A stretch of 64,000 nucleotides of DNA from Trachythela sp. YZ-2020 (taxonomy: Eukaryota; Cnidaria; Anthozoa; Malacalcyonacea; Clavulariidae): positions 1 to 64,000 of the forward strand of contig JADLSH010000363.1 of NCBI GenBank assembly GCA_016169945.1, given 5' to 3'. Position numbers and translations under genes: made by a program. Shown here piece after piece: positions 1 through 12,300 of this stretch. The notes under the pieces were generated by a model that saw only the letters and a list, made by a program, of their open reading frames with translations, had not been told where the DNA came from and ran no database searches. The first letter of the stretch is position 1; each line of letters begins with the position of its first letter.

Positions 1-865
1 GACCGTAAAAACGCTACTTATTTGCTCGCGTGCAGACGCCACATTTCACATAATGTAACGAGATTACGCTATCATTATCCGAGTAAATTCGACTTCGTAT
101 CCTAAACTGAATAAAATAACTAAGATGAATATTTAGATTTTGAGCAGCTGTACATAATCTGAGTGGATAGGCACTAAATAGGCTTCTGCATGATTAAACA
201 TTTTCAAGGTTAAAATTTGCGTGTTGAAATCGAGCAAACGGACTCGGGAATCACACCATGGCACACGTACGCAACACGCGCCCATCAAACCACGACGATT
301 ACAACACTTGAACAATAACGATATTCGTTAATCCAGCAATTCATCATGGAGTCAGATGTTGTCTCGTCGTTTCATAAACGGTAAATCCGCCAGATTTTTA
401 CGGTCTTGTGTACAACCTTAATGACAATTTTATACAATCACTCTATTTGAATGAGTTTATTTGCCTGTCAGATTTTGCGTTGCCGTCCTACTATCATAAA
501 CTTCCATATTAGTATTCGCAAACAAATAAAACGAGTATTATAAATGGTGTTTATCTGAATGCAATAGATTATGTGGTCGACGATACGAATGAATACGATT
601 TCACGTTCTGATGAGGCCATCGTCTGTTCTCGTGCTATTACGGTGCGTTATTCTGCACTAGCTCATCCGGACGTAATCATAAACATTTACAAACGAAATT
701 CAAGCCTGCAGAGTGGTAGGTCCGTTTGACGCCGCCTGGGCGAACGTATATTTGCAAAGCAAACCAGCTTGTGTTATGCGTTAGAATTTAGACTTTGTTA
801 TTTCCAGCCAATCACAATGTGAACGTAAGGAATTTGGAAAAGTTAGAATTTCGGTAGTTTATAGC
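1..865. other. No gene recognised
   Basis: I see no supportable gene or recognisable repeat here. Short open frames look random and lack any motif. Confidence 0.5.
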
Positions 866-870
866 ATGGT

Positions 871-1000
871 ACAGTGACGCTATCCGGTGTCGGCGAAATC
901 TCTGACTTCATGTGAATTAATCTTCTGACTCAGGTGATTGGTCAGAGATTTCGCGCGTCTGACGCGAAATCTCTGACTCATGAAATTTCTGACCTGACCG
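871..1000. repeat. Cluster of GCGAAATCTCTGAC motifs with hairpin
   Basis: The motif CGAAATCTCTGAC occurs at about 889-901 and, as a perfect 15-bp inverted pair, at 941-955 and 963-977. A related copy follows (GAAATTTCTGACC, about 985). The same motif recurs inverted at about 4160-4200, again next to CCGGTGT. The two clusters could be the ends of a roughly 3.3-kb non-autonomous element, but I could not define target duplications. Confidence 0.45.
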
Positions 1001-1249
1001 AATAATAGTGGGCATTTTTATATTTATAAATAATATTAAAGGTCTTTATGTAAGTTATTTGAAACTGGATTCAATTTGATATCGTTATCGAAGAACAAAT
1101 GCTTAAAACCTGAAGTTATTTAGGCATAAACTACAGTAAAAGTCTTCTACATTTATATTTTAAAGCAATGGCGCACTGGGCAGTGACTGGACAGAGCTCA
1201 GAAAAATACTTTCTTTATATAATTTATTTCACATTCTGGTAAAGATTCC

Positions 1250-1770
1250 TGTGGGTTTATTGCTTCTCCATTCTTAACACAAATCCACGGTAAGGTATGT
1301 TAGTTTCTAGCTTGTTCAGACAAAGAATTCCATATTTTTGGTCCTCTAAAACTAACACTTTTTTAAGATATTCAGTTTTCGACGCGGAAGGAAGAGAGTA
1401 GAAATCTGATCCTCGGTAAATTATGATGTGGTGGACTGTATTTGACATATTACAAAAATATCATTTAGTTTAATCGGTGCCATATTGTGCAAAAACCTTA
1501 TACATGAGCTCTGGCTGTAATCTGGAGCCCTCTGTTCCTCCAGGGTTTTCCATCCAAGAAGACGTTAAGGCCAGACTTGGATTAATTTTTCATGCTCATT
1601 TTTTACAATTCATTATAATTCTGGCACTTCTATTATGAAGCTTCTGTAGTCGATTTGAAAGAGTAGTATTAATTGAGTCCCCAGACTTCAAGCAACAATA
1701 ATCAAAATGAGGTTGGACAAGCGCACAGTGTAGACAGATTTCAAGGTGTCTTGATCTTGTAAGAAACGTT
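1250..1770 (-). pseudogene. Non-LTR retrotransposon (LINE) ORF2 C-terminal fragment
   Basis: Minus-strand translation gives a typical LINE ORF2 tail in several frames. Near 1615-1750 it reads LVQPHFDYCCLKSGD followed by RLQKLHNRSARIIM, the post-RT region that carries the 'lQkr' signature. Near 1290-1375 it reads SVSFRGPKIWNSLSEQARN, the conserved 'GPKIWNSL' C-terminal motif. Frames change between the pieces, so this is a decayed, 5'-truncated insertion. The RT active site is absent. The LINE assignment rests on these two motifs; the clade is not determinable. Confidence 0.75.
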
Positions 1771-1930
1771 AATTTCTAGCTTTGGTATAGTAAATATAGG
1801 AAAACAGAGACTTAGAATGCTTTTTTTAGCAAATTTGGTGTTTAAAAACAAATATGTTTCTGCCAAAGTATCAAGTATGGCCACCCAGTATAAGGGGGAC
1901 ACAGGTCAGTGTGCACTGCCACATTAATAT

Positions 1931-2130
1931 GACACTATACCTAAATAACTCCTATATCATTGTCCACATAGGTTTGTCGATATGTGTGGACAACATCGTG
2001 TGTTGGGTGCATGTATACATGCCTTCCTATGTGACACTATACCTAATAATTCCCATATCATTGTCCACAGTAGGTTTGTCAGATATGTGTGACAACATGT
2101 TTCTGGTGCATGTACATGCTCTATATCCAG
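1931..2130. repeat. Two-copy tandem repeat, period about 102 bp
   Basis: GACACTATACCTAA begins at 1931 and again at 2033. Both copies are followed by similar blocks (ATATCATTGTCCACA, TAGGTTTGTC, ATATGTGTG). No coding motif is present. Confidence 0.7.
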
Positions 2131-2805
2131 TTATCGACCCAACGGAACCTTGGCTTGTACCCTCGTTATTTCGACAACCTTTGACTCATAAGTCATAAAA
2201 ATGAGTATATTGGAGATATTAAAGTCCCACAACAGATGGGAAAATACCAAAATGCTTGTCTTCACCCTTTGTCTCATTAATATTGTTCTTGGTAACAAAC
2301 AGAACACCAGGTTGTCTGACAACAACAATCAAGTGCTACTCGCTGCTATTCAGGCATCTATGATACAGTACTATGCAGCAAAGTGCCAATGACCTAGTGA
2401 GCTATGTCCATTGCTACACTGAAGGAGTAAAGGGCATTCTGTTCCTACAGCCATGGCACTATTTTTTCTTAGCCATGGTATTATGAGAAATTAGGTAATT
2501 AAATATCACTCACACATTAAGCCTTAATGGGTTGGGCCTGGCATCACCTACATGCCTTTTGCAACTTTCACAAACCTCATCATTTACAGGGGATTATAAC
2601 TCTAATTTCCCAACATCTGATGGTATTTATTAATACTTTAAAAAAATAACAAAAGAAGACAGTTAATTCAGTTCATTAAAGAAATATTTAACCTCATTAT
2701 TATCTTAATTTCTTGCAACATTTACATAATTATTTACATATATTTACATCCAGAGGTTAGTTATTTACTTTTTTTATTTATGAAAAGCCAAGAAATGCGT
2801 CTCAT

Positions 2806-3165
2806 TTCCCAACTTGGCACCATTCATCCTCTCGGCATTAATGAGCGCCTCTCTTACATTTAACTCCTATCTGTTTATGCCTGCCATCAGCAGATACTCT
2901 ACATCTCAAGGTTATCTAATATTTCGTTCCTTGTTTTGTCATTCTTGCTTTGTTATCTTTGTTCGCTGCTCCTTATATGCGCATGCTAATATATTTGGTG
3001 ATGTGATTATATTTTGTTTATAGTTTGTTTTGATTAAATCCATCTGATTGGTTTATTTTTTATCACGTGATCGCTTTTGTATTCACTATAAAAGCACATG
3101 TTTTCCCCCGACCCATTCTACTAACTTCCAGACGAAGGACCTTCCTCGAAAAACGTCGAAGTTCT
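2806..3165 (-). repeat. Dispersed repeat family R, copy 1 (inverted relative to copies 2 and 3)
   Basis: The reverse complement of this stretch matches 61,334-61,660 closely and 59,759-59,985 with an internal deletion. Shared landmarks include the GGCAGGCATAAACAGATAGG block, the ATCACGTGAT block and the CTTCGTCTGGAAGTTAGTAG end. It is an interspersed element about 350 bp long. I cannot assign a class. Confidence 0.8.
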
Positions 3166-3270
3166 CATTGTATTTTTCAGGTAGTTTTACACAAGTCAAC
3201 CGCCGTATTTGCTATACCCTACCCACACTGGCACCACACGTTTGAGATATTTACTTATTTACAATTAGGG

Positions 3271-3460
3271 TATTATAATTGTGGTTCACTGAAAAGTCGG
3301 AGAGTGTTCAATATCATGAAGATAGAGATAAATATAAAATAGAATCTTCAGGCAAACATAACACAGGAAGTTCCTGTAACCTTGTTATATTTGCTCTATC
3401 TTTATGATATTTATTTGAGCACTCTCTGACATTTTGTGAACCACAATTCACTTTATAATA
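3271..3460. mobile_element. Foldback MITE
   Basis: Imperfect long inverted repeat: the left arm (about 3271-3340, containing GTGGTTCACTGAAAAGTC) pairs with the right arm (about 3385-3460, containing ACATTTTGTGAACCACAA). The whole unit is under 200 bp with no coding capacity, as expected for a miniature inverted-repeat element. Target duplications were not resolved. Confidence 0.7.
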
Positions 3461-4149
3461 ACTCAATATAGTCTATTACAATAAAAGTTTTCTGCAAGGG
3501 CAGTTGCAAGTCCACACCAATGCAGTTTGCATGGAAAAATTTACCACATCGGTCAAGGCGCAACCCAGCCAGTCATCCCCATCATCTTTCCTGCAGATTT
3601 TGCAGACACCTGCATTTCGTCCACTATAACAAAAAAATTACATTATTTGACTATGCTGCACCTACTCCTAAGGTTAATTTTGCTCAAATTTTCTAAGTGT
3701 GTAGGCATCTGGCGTCCTGACTTCAGAACTCAGAACATCTTGCAAAGAAACCTATTTTTATGACATACCAAGAACATTTTAATAAACTAACTACGTTAAC
3801 ACTGCTAGTAAATGATCTTTCTCCTTGGCATTCAAAATACGAAAGAAAATAAAATGCAAAGTGTCCTGACTGTCATCTGTCTGACACAACTGATATATAA
3901 ATACCAACAAACTCATCGCTATAAAATTCAAAGTTCTACAAACATAGAGTTTATTCATCTTTGTTGTAGGCTTTGTCGATGCAATGTTGACACAGGCAGT
4001 ATCAGTCTCGGTTGTAAAATTAGCCATTTAACGACGAGTAAACTTGTAAAGAAAGCTTTTAAGACGCACGCTTCTCTGTCTTCTCTGTAGCTTGAACACT
4101 TGCGAAATTTATGAGCAAAAATCAATCATGCATATCTTTGCGCATGAGC
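3461..4149. other. No gene recognised
   Basis: Only short open frames without motifs. Nothing else is supportable. Confidence 0.4.
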
Positions 4150-4254
4150 AGAAATACAAAAGTCAGAGATTTTGCAGGTCAGAGATTTCGCGTCACACCG
4201 GTATTAGTAGAATCATACTAGTATACTATTGCAAATGCTGTAATTTGATTGGCT

Positions 4255-4296
4255 ACGCTACTCGCTATCTAATTGTCGATAGATAGCGAGTAGCGT
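4255..4296. repeat. Perfect 16-bp hairpin
   Basis: ACGCTACTCGCTATCT at 4255-4270 is followed after 10 bases by its exact reverse complement at 4281-4296. It may be the core of a small foldback element. Confidence 0.75.
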
Positions 4297-5529
4297 CTTC
4301 TTTCAACAGCCATCTCTCGGCGCGATTTTTAACGAATTTATTTCAATAAATTTTGAAAAACGTTGTGAAATACTGTTTTCTTGCTGGTTTCATTAAACAT
4401 TCAGATTATTCGCTATCGATTTCGCTGAGATGATAGTTCATTCGGGCTTCGCCTCATCAACTATCACCTCATAGAAATCTTGAGCCATAATCTAATTGTT
4501 AAATAGTAAAGACCGGTAGGGGAGGCCTTGGGCAAAGTGAACATCCAAAATAACGCATTGTCCCCATTCATCCTGGTGATCGATTTTGTTAGGTGTAAAT
4601 AGCAAGAAAAGAACCTGGTTGATCTTAAGTTACCTTTTGGTTTGCGGAGCTCCTCGGGGATTTTTAACTCAATGGCAGATATTTTCGATGGCGGACCCAT
4701 TGGGCATTGGGCATTGAACCGAATTCGATTGATACGATGGCTCATCTGCCGAATGATAAACTGACCGAGTGACAAATAATAATTCATTATTTGGACCGTA
4801 CCTTCTTACAATGTCTTATTAATCTGCTTCGCTGCTCTAAACCACGCCAGAAATTTAGTTGTTTAACAAAGCAAGTTCGTCTCGACCTACACTTGTGGAT
4901 GATTTTACGAACTCGGAAAGGTATCCTCTTTTTTGATCTTCCCTAGTAGGCACCGGTACCGACCTTGTACTGGCTTCGGCAACAACGTTTGGAAGTTTCT
5001 CAACAATGAATGGCTTTCGGTCGCACGGTTACCCAGTCAGTTAAATTGCGGTAGCGGGTATGGCAAACAAAGGAATCTACCATATTGTTATGGCGTCATC
5101 GTGGATTAGTTCGCGAACGGTTTCTGGTGGCGACAAAACACGCTTTTCGCATCTCTGCCTCGCATGTTGCTGGTAAAAAGAACTGGATAGATGACGCTTA
5201 TCTCGACTCAACTTGCAGGAATTCTTTTGCCTGGTCCCTGAAGCACCTCCACTTCCCCGGACCATCTCCTTGCAGGTGCAAGCCCGCTTGACAGCAAACA
5301 TTTGAACGAACAACTTACAACTCGTTACGTTAATAATATTTGTACATCTCGGTTAGTCGCTGATAATTAGTGTACATCGATCACATTGTTTGCCTTTGTT
5401 GAGTATATAGTAGTATGTTAGCTTGCACGAGTACATTAGATCTGGGATGAAAAACAGTAATAAAGAAAAAAGGAAGAATGAATAAAGACCTAGCATGACA
5501 TTTCTTCTTGTTTGTTCCCATGAGTGTCC
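4297..5529. other. No gene recognised
   Basis: Several 60-110 codon frames occur on both strands, but none shows a domain or splice support. No repeat family is recognised apart from a short imperfect inverted pair (GATGATAGTT / AACTATCACC) at about 4428-4470. Confidence 0.4.
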
Positions 5530-5559
5530 ATGGCGCGTAAACCTAACCACATTTTACCA

Positions 5560-6250
5560 TGTTCTACGATATTCTACCATAGTCTGGTATCGCTCGATGT
5601 TCACAATTCGCTGTGTTTTATGATGTTTGACAATACTCTCTGGTATTGCTTTCGGGCCACAAATTGTTATGTTTTACGATATTCGACCATATTCAATCTG
5701 TAGTCGCTTGTGGCCCACAAGTCGGAATGCGTTATGATATGTTACATACAGTCTCTGTCTGGTATCGCTTGTGGGCCGCAAATCGTGACGTGATACGATA
5801 TCTTTCCATACAGTCTGGAATCGCTTGTGGCCCACAAGTCGGAATGCGTGATGATATTTCAATTCAATTCAATTCAATTCAATTTATTTCAATTCAATTT
5901 ATTAAAGATTACATAAATTCGCACCATCGGTAAGGTGAATTACATTATATATTACAGGGTGTAAAATGATATATTACATTCAATTGGTATGTAGTTAAAA
6001 CTATTAAAAAATCTTAGTTAAAATATAGCATGCAATAATATATAGTTAAAATTTTAAAGGATCTCAGTTATTGCTGATTATAAACCACCGTCATAGTCGG
6101 AACATTTTTTTTTGAATCTATCTGTTCTACATTTATATAAAGACAAATTATTTCCACTACGCACCGATCGTCCATGCGATTCATACCTCGTATATTGTAC
6201 CATACAGTCTGGTATATCGCTTGTGGGTCGCAAATCATGACGTGACTGGT
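5560..6250. repeat. Diverged tandem repeats (CTTGTGGCCCACAAG family) plus TTCAA microsatellite
   Basis: A unit of roughly 60-70 bp recurs at about 5640-5860 and once more near 6190-6250. Its core is 'ACAGTCTGGTATCGCTTGTGG' and variants, and the part GCTTGTGGCCCACAAG is self-complementary. A pentanucleotide array of TTCAA occupies about 5857-5900 between copies. Confidence 0.65.
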
Positions 6251-6259
6251 AATCTGTGC

Positions 6260-7160
6260 GGGCATTTATTGAGCAGTCGACTCGCGTTGTGTTACCAGTT
6301 ATGCAGTGGAGCCTTGTACGTATCTTAGCTTTGTCCCAAGCGTATAACACTCGTGAGGGTTTGATAGGAAACGGATTTTTCGGACTGTTCCTTGGAGGGG
6401 TGATGGTTGTCATCATCCATGGTGGTCAGCCCAATATACCACTTGCATGCATCTTAACCTGAGTCCAAGTAACAGTACTCAGGTATATTAATGCCTGGGT
6501 CTTCCCACGTTCTAGTAATCAGTGCACGCGTGGAACACGCGAGACTTTAGAGGCGCGGGGCCGTGACGTGTTATAGAATCACAGTGAAATGCACGACAGA
6601 AATATGGCTGAAATAATATGGGTATATCAGTGCGGTCAATATGGTATATGCAATTCTTCGCGTGTGTTTACCAGGTTAGTACTTTTGTAATAAATATATG
6701 TACCAGTAAGCTTATAATTTTCACTTGTGCGAATCTCAAGTATTGATTTTTAAACATCCTGCAAAGGCTGCAAAACATTATTGATAATATCACATTCTGA
6801 CGGCTGGAGCTTGAAATGCGGAGACAAAAACTCCAGTATTTCAGTATAACAGTATTTAAGAACAAAAACGTTTATATAAACGCGAAAAGGAGAGCGTTTT
6901 TACAGCTCCACAAACCCTTTGTTTTGGCCTTCTGATGTAATTTGCCAAAGTGCCAGACTGAGTATAACAAACTTTATTTTGCCAAACAGCATTTTTACAG
7001 CTTTACACGAAATTAAAGTACACTATATACTAAAACCGTGCAATTTATAACATAAAACAACGACTCAATGTTTATATAAATTTGCCGTTGATAAAGTAAA
7101 TTTCCAACAGATGGATGGGCTTCAGACTATAAATGTCTTGAATAACTCAAAAGCATTGAC
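6260..7160. other. No gene recognised
   Basis: Nothing beyond short motif-less frames. Confidence 0.4.
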
Positions 7161-7164
7161 ACAG

Positions 7165-7610
7165 TTAAATATTTACAATAATTATACTATCCACACTGTA
7201 AAACAGTTTCCACTGGCTGCCGAAAGACTCTAGATCTTGACAACCTGCTGACGAAAGACTCAAAGTCTTGACAACATAAGTTTCCACTATTCACAGTATA
7301 AAATCTATTTTAATTTATCAGTTAAATATTTAATTATACTATCCACACTGTAAAACAGTTTCCACTGGCTGCCGAAAGACTCTAGATCTTGACAACCTGC
7401 TGACGAAAGACTCGAAGTCTTGACAACATAAGTTTCCACTATTCACAGTATAAAATCTATTTTAATTTATCAGTTAAATATTTAATTATACTATCCACAC
7501 TGTAAAACAGTTTCCACTGGCTGCCGAAAGACTCTAGATCTTGACAACCTGCTGACGAAAGACTCGAAGTCTTGACAACATAAGTTTCAGCAATTCACAG
7601 TGTGAATATA
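7165..7610. repeat. 152-bp tandem repeat, three copies
   Basis: CTATCCACACTGTAAAACAG starts at 7187, 7339 and 7491, a period of exactly 152 bp. Each unit contains internal subrepeats (CCGAAAGACTCTAGATCTTG and ACGAAAGACTCGAAGTCTTG) that are short hairpins. It lies just downstream of the kinase exon. Confidence 0.9.
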
Positions 7611-7775
7611 GGGTATTTTAAAGTAATATTTCAATGTGATATATTTTAACATACATACTCAGTGGCAAAGCACCCTACCCTATTATTTTACTCAGTGATA
7701 ATGCCAGGCAATTTACAATAGTTGGTTATAACCTTCTCAATTTCTGCATTCATTATACAGGCTAAATTACAGTCC

Positions 7776-8549
7776 TCATTGCAAGTTCTCCTTCAAGACT
7801 CTTACTACCTCTGGCACAGATGGCTTGGTATCTTTGCAATGCTTTCCAAAGGATTCCAGACAGGCATTTGGCAATTTCTTTCCAACACTATGTATGATTA
7901 CCCCAAGGGAAAAAACATCACTGGATGTACTCACTGGGAAACCTCGTAAAACCTCTGTGGCAATATGGTTGTAAAACGAACTGTACTTTCGAGCTGTTGG
8001 GCAAGCTTTACCAAAGTCTATCAGAAAACCCTTCTTTCCTGAAACAAGAACATTGTTTGACTTGACATCACAGTGCAAAAAACCTTTGTTGTGAACATGT
8101 AAGAGAGCTTCTGTAATGTCAAGTAAAACTGAAATCCACTCATTTGCCGAGAGGGACAAATGTTTTGCCATGGTTTGATGTAACAGCTTATGAACTGTAA
8201 CAGATTCCATATCCTCACCAATATATTGCATGATTAAAGAAAAAGGCTTTTCTTCAATTTGAACCCCTAATAAATGTGGGATAGATGCATGAGTTAGTGT
8301 ATTCATACATTGTGCTTCACTCATAAGTGCTTTTAAATCAGATGTTGGCAGCTTCTTCTCGATAACTACTATGCCAAATCTCTTCATCTTTTTAATAACA
8401 CACTCCCCATAGGTTCCGGAGCCAACAGGAATGGTAGCCGAGTTATTTCCGTCCACTGCTGACAACTCACTAGGGCTTATTTGCTTTACTGAAGCAGTAA
8501 TCATTTTGGTTAATGGGCCATTACCAATTGCAGCAGTATCCATTGGAAC
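7776..8549 (-). CDS. Protein kinase domain exon
   Basis: A 255-codon open exon encodes a compact eukaryotic-type protein kinase domain. Residues 41-46 are the glycine loop GSGTYG. A lysine at 63/64 (VVIEKKL) and Glu76 (SEAQC) fit the ATP-anchoring pair. HCDVKSNN at 157-164 is the catalytic loop with HCD in place of HRD, and DFG at 176-178 binds magnesium. A splice acceptor (TTATAG/GTTCC at 8551-8550) precedes the first codons, so an upstream exon is likely. It could be the 3' part of the decayed gene at 9.4-13.4 kb or a separate gene. The domain is intact, unlike its neighbours. Substrate unknown. Confidence 0.75.
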   Translation of the reverse strand, partial: VPMDTAAIGNGPLTKMITASVKQISPSELSAVDGNNSATIPVGSGTYGECVIKKMKRFGIVVIEKKLPTSDLKALMSEAQCMNTLTHASIPHLLGVQIEEKPFSLIMQYIGEDMESVTVHKLLHQTMAKHLSLSANEWISVLLDITEALLHVHNKGFLHCDVKSNNVLVSGKKGFLIDFGKACPTARKYSSFYNHIATEVLRGFPVSTSSDVFSLGVIIHSVGKKLPNACLESFGKHCKDTKPSVPEVVRVLKENLQ

Positions 8550-8879
8550 CTATAACATTAGTAATACTAATATAATTGAATTTGTATTAGAATTAATGTA
8601 GTAAAACAAATAGTAATTCTGGTGTTGTGATTTTCTTCCACTCAATACTTATTAACATGTTAACAAACTGTTTTACATGTAAAGAATCTAGATGTATATA
8701 TGACTATAAAATGCCTATTACAATTACCATTGTACAGTAATCACAACTGATGCAATCTATTAGATTACATCTACATGTACTGTACTGTTAGAGGGCCTTA
8801 TTGATGATTTAACTAACATGAGCTTCCAGGATATTATCAAAATATATCTGTTCACTACACATGTTCCATATTATGAATA

Positions 8880-9370
8880 GAGGTAGGGGCATAACGTGGG
8901 TCTAAATATTCGGGGGGGTGTGGATCGTCTGTCCTGATGAAAGGGGGTGGTCAGGACATAAGGTAAAGTGGCTTGCAAAAATAGAAATGGTTTATGGGGA
9001 CCCCCGTACCGCTGGTGAGGGCTGAAGGCACAATGTCACTAGGGGGGTGTGGGGGCATGCTCCACCATAAAATTTTGAAAGGTTGACTCTCTGAAATGCC
9101 ATTTCATGCACTTTGGGGAAAGATTTCATAGAATTTTGATGGTCAGAAAATTATGTTTATTAGATTAACAAATTTCAACTTCCCCAAACTGGTCTTCAAA
9201 GCATTTTTGCAAAATTTGCCCTACAAAGTTACAATTGTTAAATATGGGGGAACACCCCCCCCCCCCTACTAGTAAATTTTTTTGTCTAATAAGGTACCCT
9301 TATTGGAGAGGGGACTTTTTGAGAGGAAGGGGCGAGGGGACTTACAGAAATAATTAATACTGTATGGTGT
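8880..9370. other. G-rich non-coding stretch
   Basis: Runs of G (GGGGGGGTGTGG, GGGGGGTGTGGGGG) and a 13-C run near 9248 mark a low-complexity segment between the kinase exon and the next coding block. No gene seen. Confidence 0.5.
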
Positions 9371-9379
9371 ATGTACAAA

Positions 9380-12300
9380 ATATTGAATTTTTCCCCCCAA
9401 TGCACAATTCAAGAACAGCCTTCAGTTTAGAAGCCTCATCGGTTGGTAGATGGTCTGGTAGCTCACCAAACAGATTTTCAATGTGCTTCCCAATGTCGTG
9501 GAGAGGTTCAAAACCTAGAACTTCATAACTAGCACAGTTAATTGATTCCTAAGGTTTGTTAGGACTTGTAAATAATAGGGCTGGTACTCTTTGCATCCTT
9601 CAACTCCTCCTTCAAAAGATCCTCTAATTCATTCTTCTTATCTCCTTCATAGATTGCCCTAGCATTTAACTCACGTATCAAGTTGGTTTTTGTTAGTCCA
9701 TGAAAAGGTTTGTTTGACATTGCCAAGGAATTTGCTTTACCAAATTGACCTTTAAAAACCAATTGCTGTCGATCTTCCAGCGATATATGTGGGCAACGAA
9801 ATACATAATCAACTTCATGCACCCGGTGAGCATTGCCACCTAATACAGCACAGTAGAAATATCCCCCCTTGTGCTGGCCAGTTTCATATTGGCGAGATGG
9901 ACTGTCACCATGAAAAAACCTCATCTTGTCCACAACTGGTATACCAGGAGTTGAATGTTGAAGTGGATCGGAGAGTTCATCCAACACATTCAAGCCTTGT
10001 TTCCTCATACTTCAACTGATCTTTATCCGAGGGACGAGACCTTGCTGTGTGTAGACTTGGGTCTGACTAATGACTGATGTTGACCTTTTCCCGTTATACT
10101 TCTGGTACTCGTTGTTGGTGTAGAATATGGCTTGGTCATACAGGCAGGTTGCCATAAACACAAGGTGAGAATGGTTATGCTTACTGAGAGATGTCATGCC
10201 ATACCAGTATATGCCGTGTGTTTTCCATTACTTTTAACCTTTCTCTCATCACTGTTTCATCCTCCCCGTCCTTTTTCTCATTGAGCATTTCCAGCCTGTT
10301 CACAACTTCTTCTTTGCTCATGCTATCCACATCTTTCTCGGCATTCATTCGCATACATTTTTCCAACTCATTAAGCTTTCTTTTCCTTATTTCCACCAGT
10401 GGGCATTTGCGTCCGTCCACAAAAGTGTGATTTTTCAATAGAACCATCTTCTTTCAACACTAGCTTCTCATACTAAACAAAAATATACAAGATGTCTGAG
10501 TCAATATATTATAATTGGGATTTTACTGTGTATGTATACATGTATTTTTCTAGCTGGTACACAATCATAAAAGAGGATTTTCATTAAAGAGGTCTAGAAT
10601 GGACATGCAGGGTTAATCTACAATTTGCCAAGTCAATTATTCCACCAGTGAGTTTATTTAATAGGACTAGCTGACATAATCAAACTTAACTGGTTCAATG
10701 TTTTAAAGAATAATTTAAAACTCTTATATGATACTGTTTGACATTGTAATACTGAAATTTGTTCTGAACTATTTCCTCAATGTACATAATTCCACACAAA
10801 TTTGTCTCTGGAATTTCATACATATAACTATAAACTGCACTTGTCCAGTATATCATGATAATTTTGAATTTTTCTTACATTGAACCAGTAGTTTATGATA
10901 CTTAAACTAGAAATACATGCATGCAGAATCCCCTCGCCCATTTGAACCAAACAATTTACTCCCCAAAAGTTATTTTAACATGAAGTTCGACAAATGTAAC
11001 CATGGTAACACGCAACATTGTATATTTTAATTTGTACAAATATTATTTTGTTTTTAACTATAAAATTATCAATTGCTCAACTATATAAAGTGGGTATGAT
11101 ATTATGTACTCTTTTACCTTTGATTTACTGTAACATTCAACCTTAGACGTTCACAAAACGTTTTGAAATTTTCAAAAACTTCAACTGCTTTTCGAGGAGT
11201 AATTTTATACTTCGCACTTGCTTTTGCAATGAGGTTTTTGAGATTTAATGTTTTTTTATTTTTCTGTAACATATTTGAATCAATACTAAAAAGATCAATC
11301 AATGTTGTATTGACCACACAGAATGATCTACACATTTTCAAATTCACAAACTATACTGCATGCTATGTTAAAAAATCGGCAAAGCAAGCATGTATAAAAA
11401 TAGACACTTGCCTGTTTAAAACGCTCCTTTTTCGGTCTTTCGACTGTTTTTCCTCTTGTTAATTTGTCCTCTAAATAACTTTTGGCGACTTAACATATAA
11501 ACTTACTTACTTAGAGACTTACTTATAAAATGAGTGCAAAACTTTTGAAAAAAGTTCGGCTTGAACTTGCGCATGCGCATAACTTACGAAAAGGTCGAGT
11601 CCATGACAAAAAAAAATGGCGGACGACTTTGCATTCCATAATGTTTTCACATACCCGGGTGTAAATCTCCGAGCGGAATTAGTACCCTCGCACGGCGCTT
11701 CGCGCCGGCTCGGGGATTAACTTAATAACAAAATAAATATACAATTGAGGTTAAATTCATTTACTTCCAATTACCTTTCTTGGCACTATTAATTCCCCAA
11801 CATTCATTTCGCCTGACAAAATCTTTTCTTTCAATTTATCCTTCACTTTCTTATTGGTTTCAGGGCATGGAACAGTGATTTCACCACCTGCACCTTTTTT
11901 CAATCTTTTCCTTATATTGCCAGCATCACTCTCTCTTCTTCTTTTCTTGAATCTCTCCACATCAACTCCTTCTGACTTCAACCACTCCATACCTATTTGG
12001 CCACCATTTTGAGCTAACTGTCCAGTTTTGTTCTTAATTCCATACCGCCAGTTGCTAAATCAGACCAGTTAACCAAAGTGCCATCACCATAGCTGTTCAC
12101 TTCAGCCTTCATCCCTTCCTTGACCCACTCCATGTTTTCAAACTTGCCGACAGGACTTTTCTGCTTTCCTTGTTGTCTCTGTAGATTACTGGTATGTTGT
12201 TCGGCCGCCTCGTCTTTGCTTTCAAAACCCATTGCCAACCTCTCCCTTTGCCTTCCAGCTAACGACTGTCGATTCCCAAAACATCTGTAAAATAATACAT

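Noticed and set aside
4464..4787. 107-codon minus-strand ORF
   Set aside because: Composition not protein-like and no motif; not supportable.
5077..5313. Overlapping ORFs on both strands near 5.1 kb
   Set aside because: No domain, no splice support and no repeat match; ordinary chance frames.
7165..7610. Regular repeats considered as a CRISPR array
   Set aside because: The whole 152-bp unit repeats without unique spacers, and the context is animal DNA.
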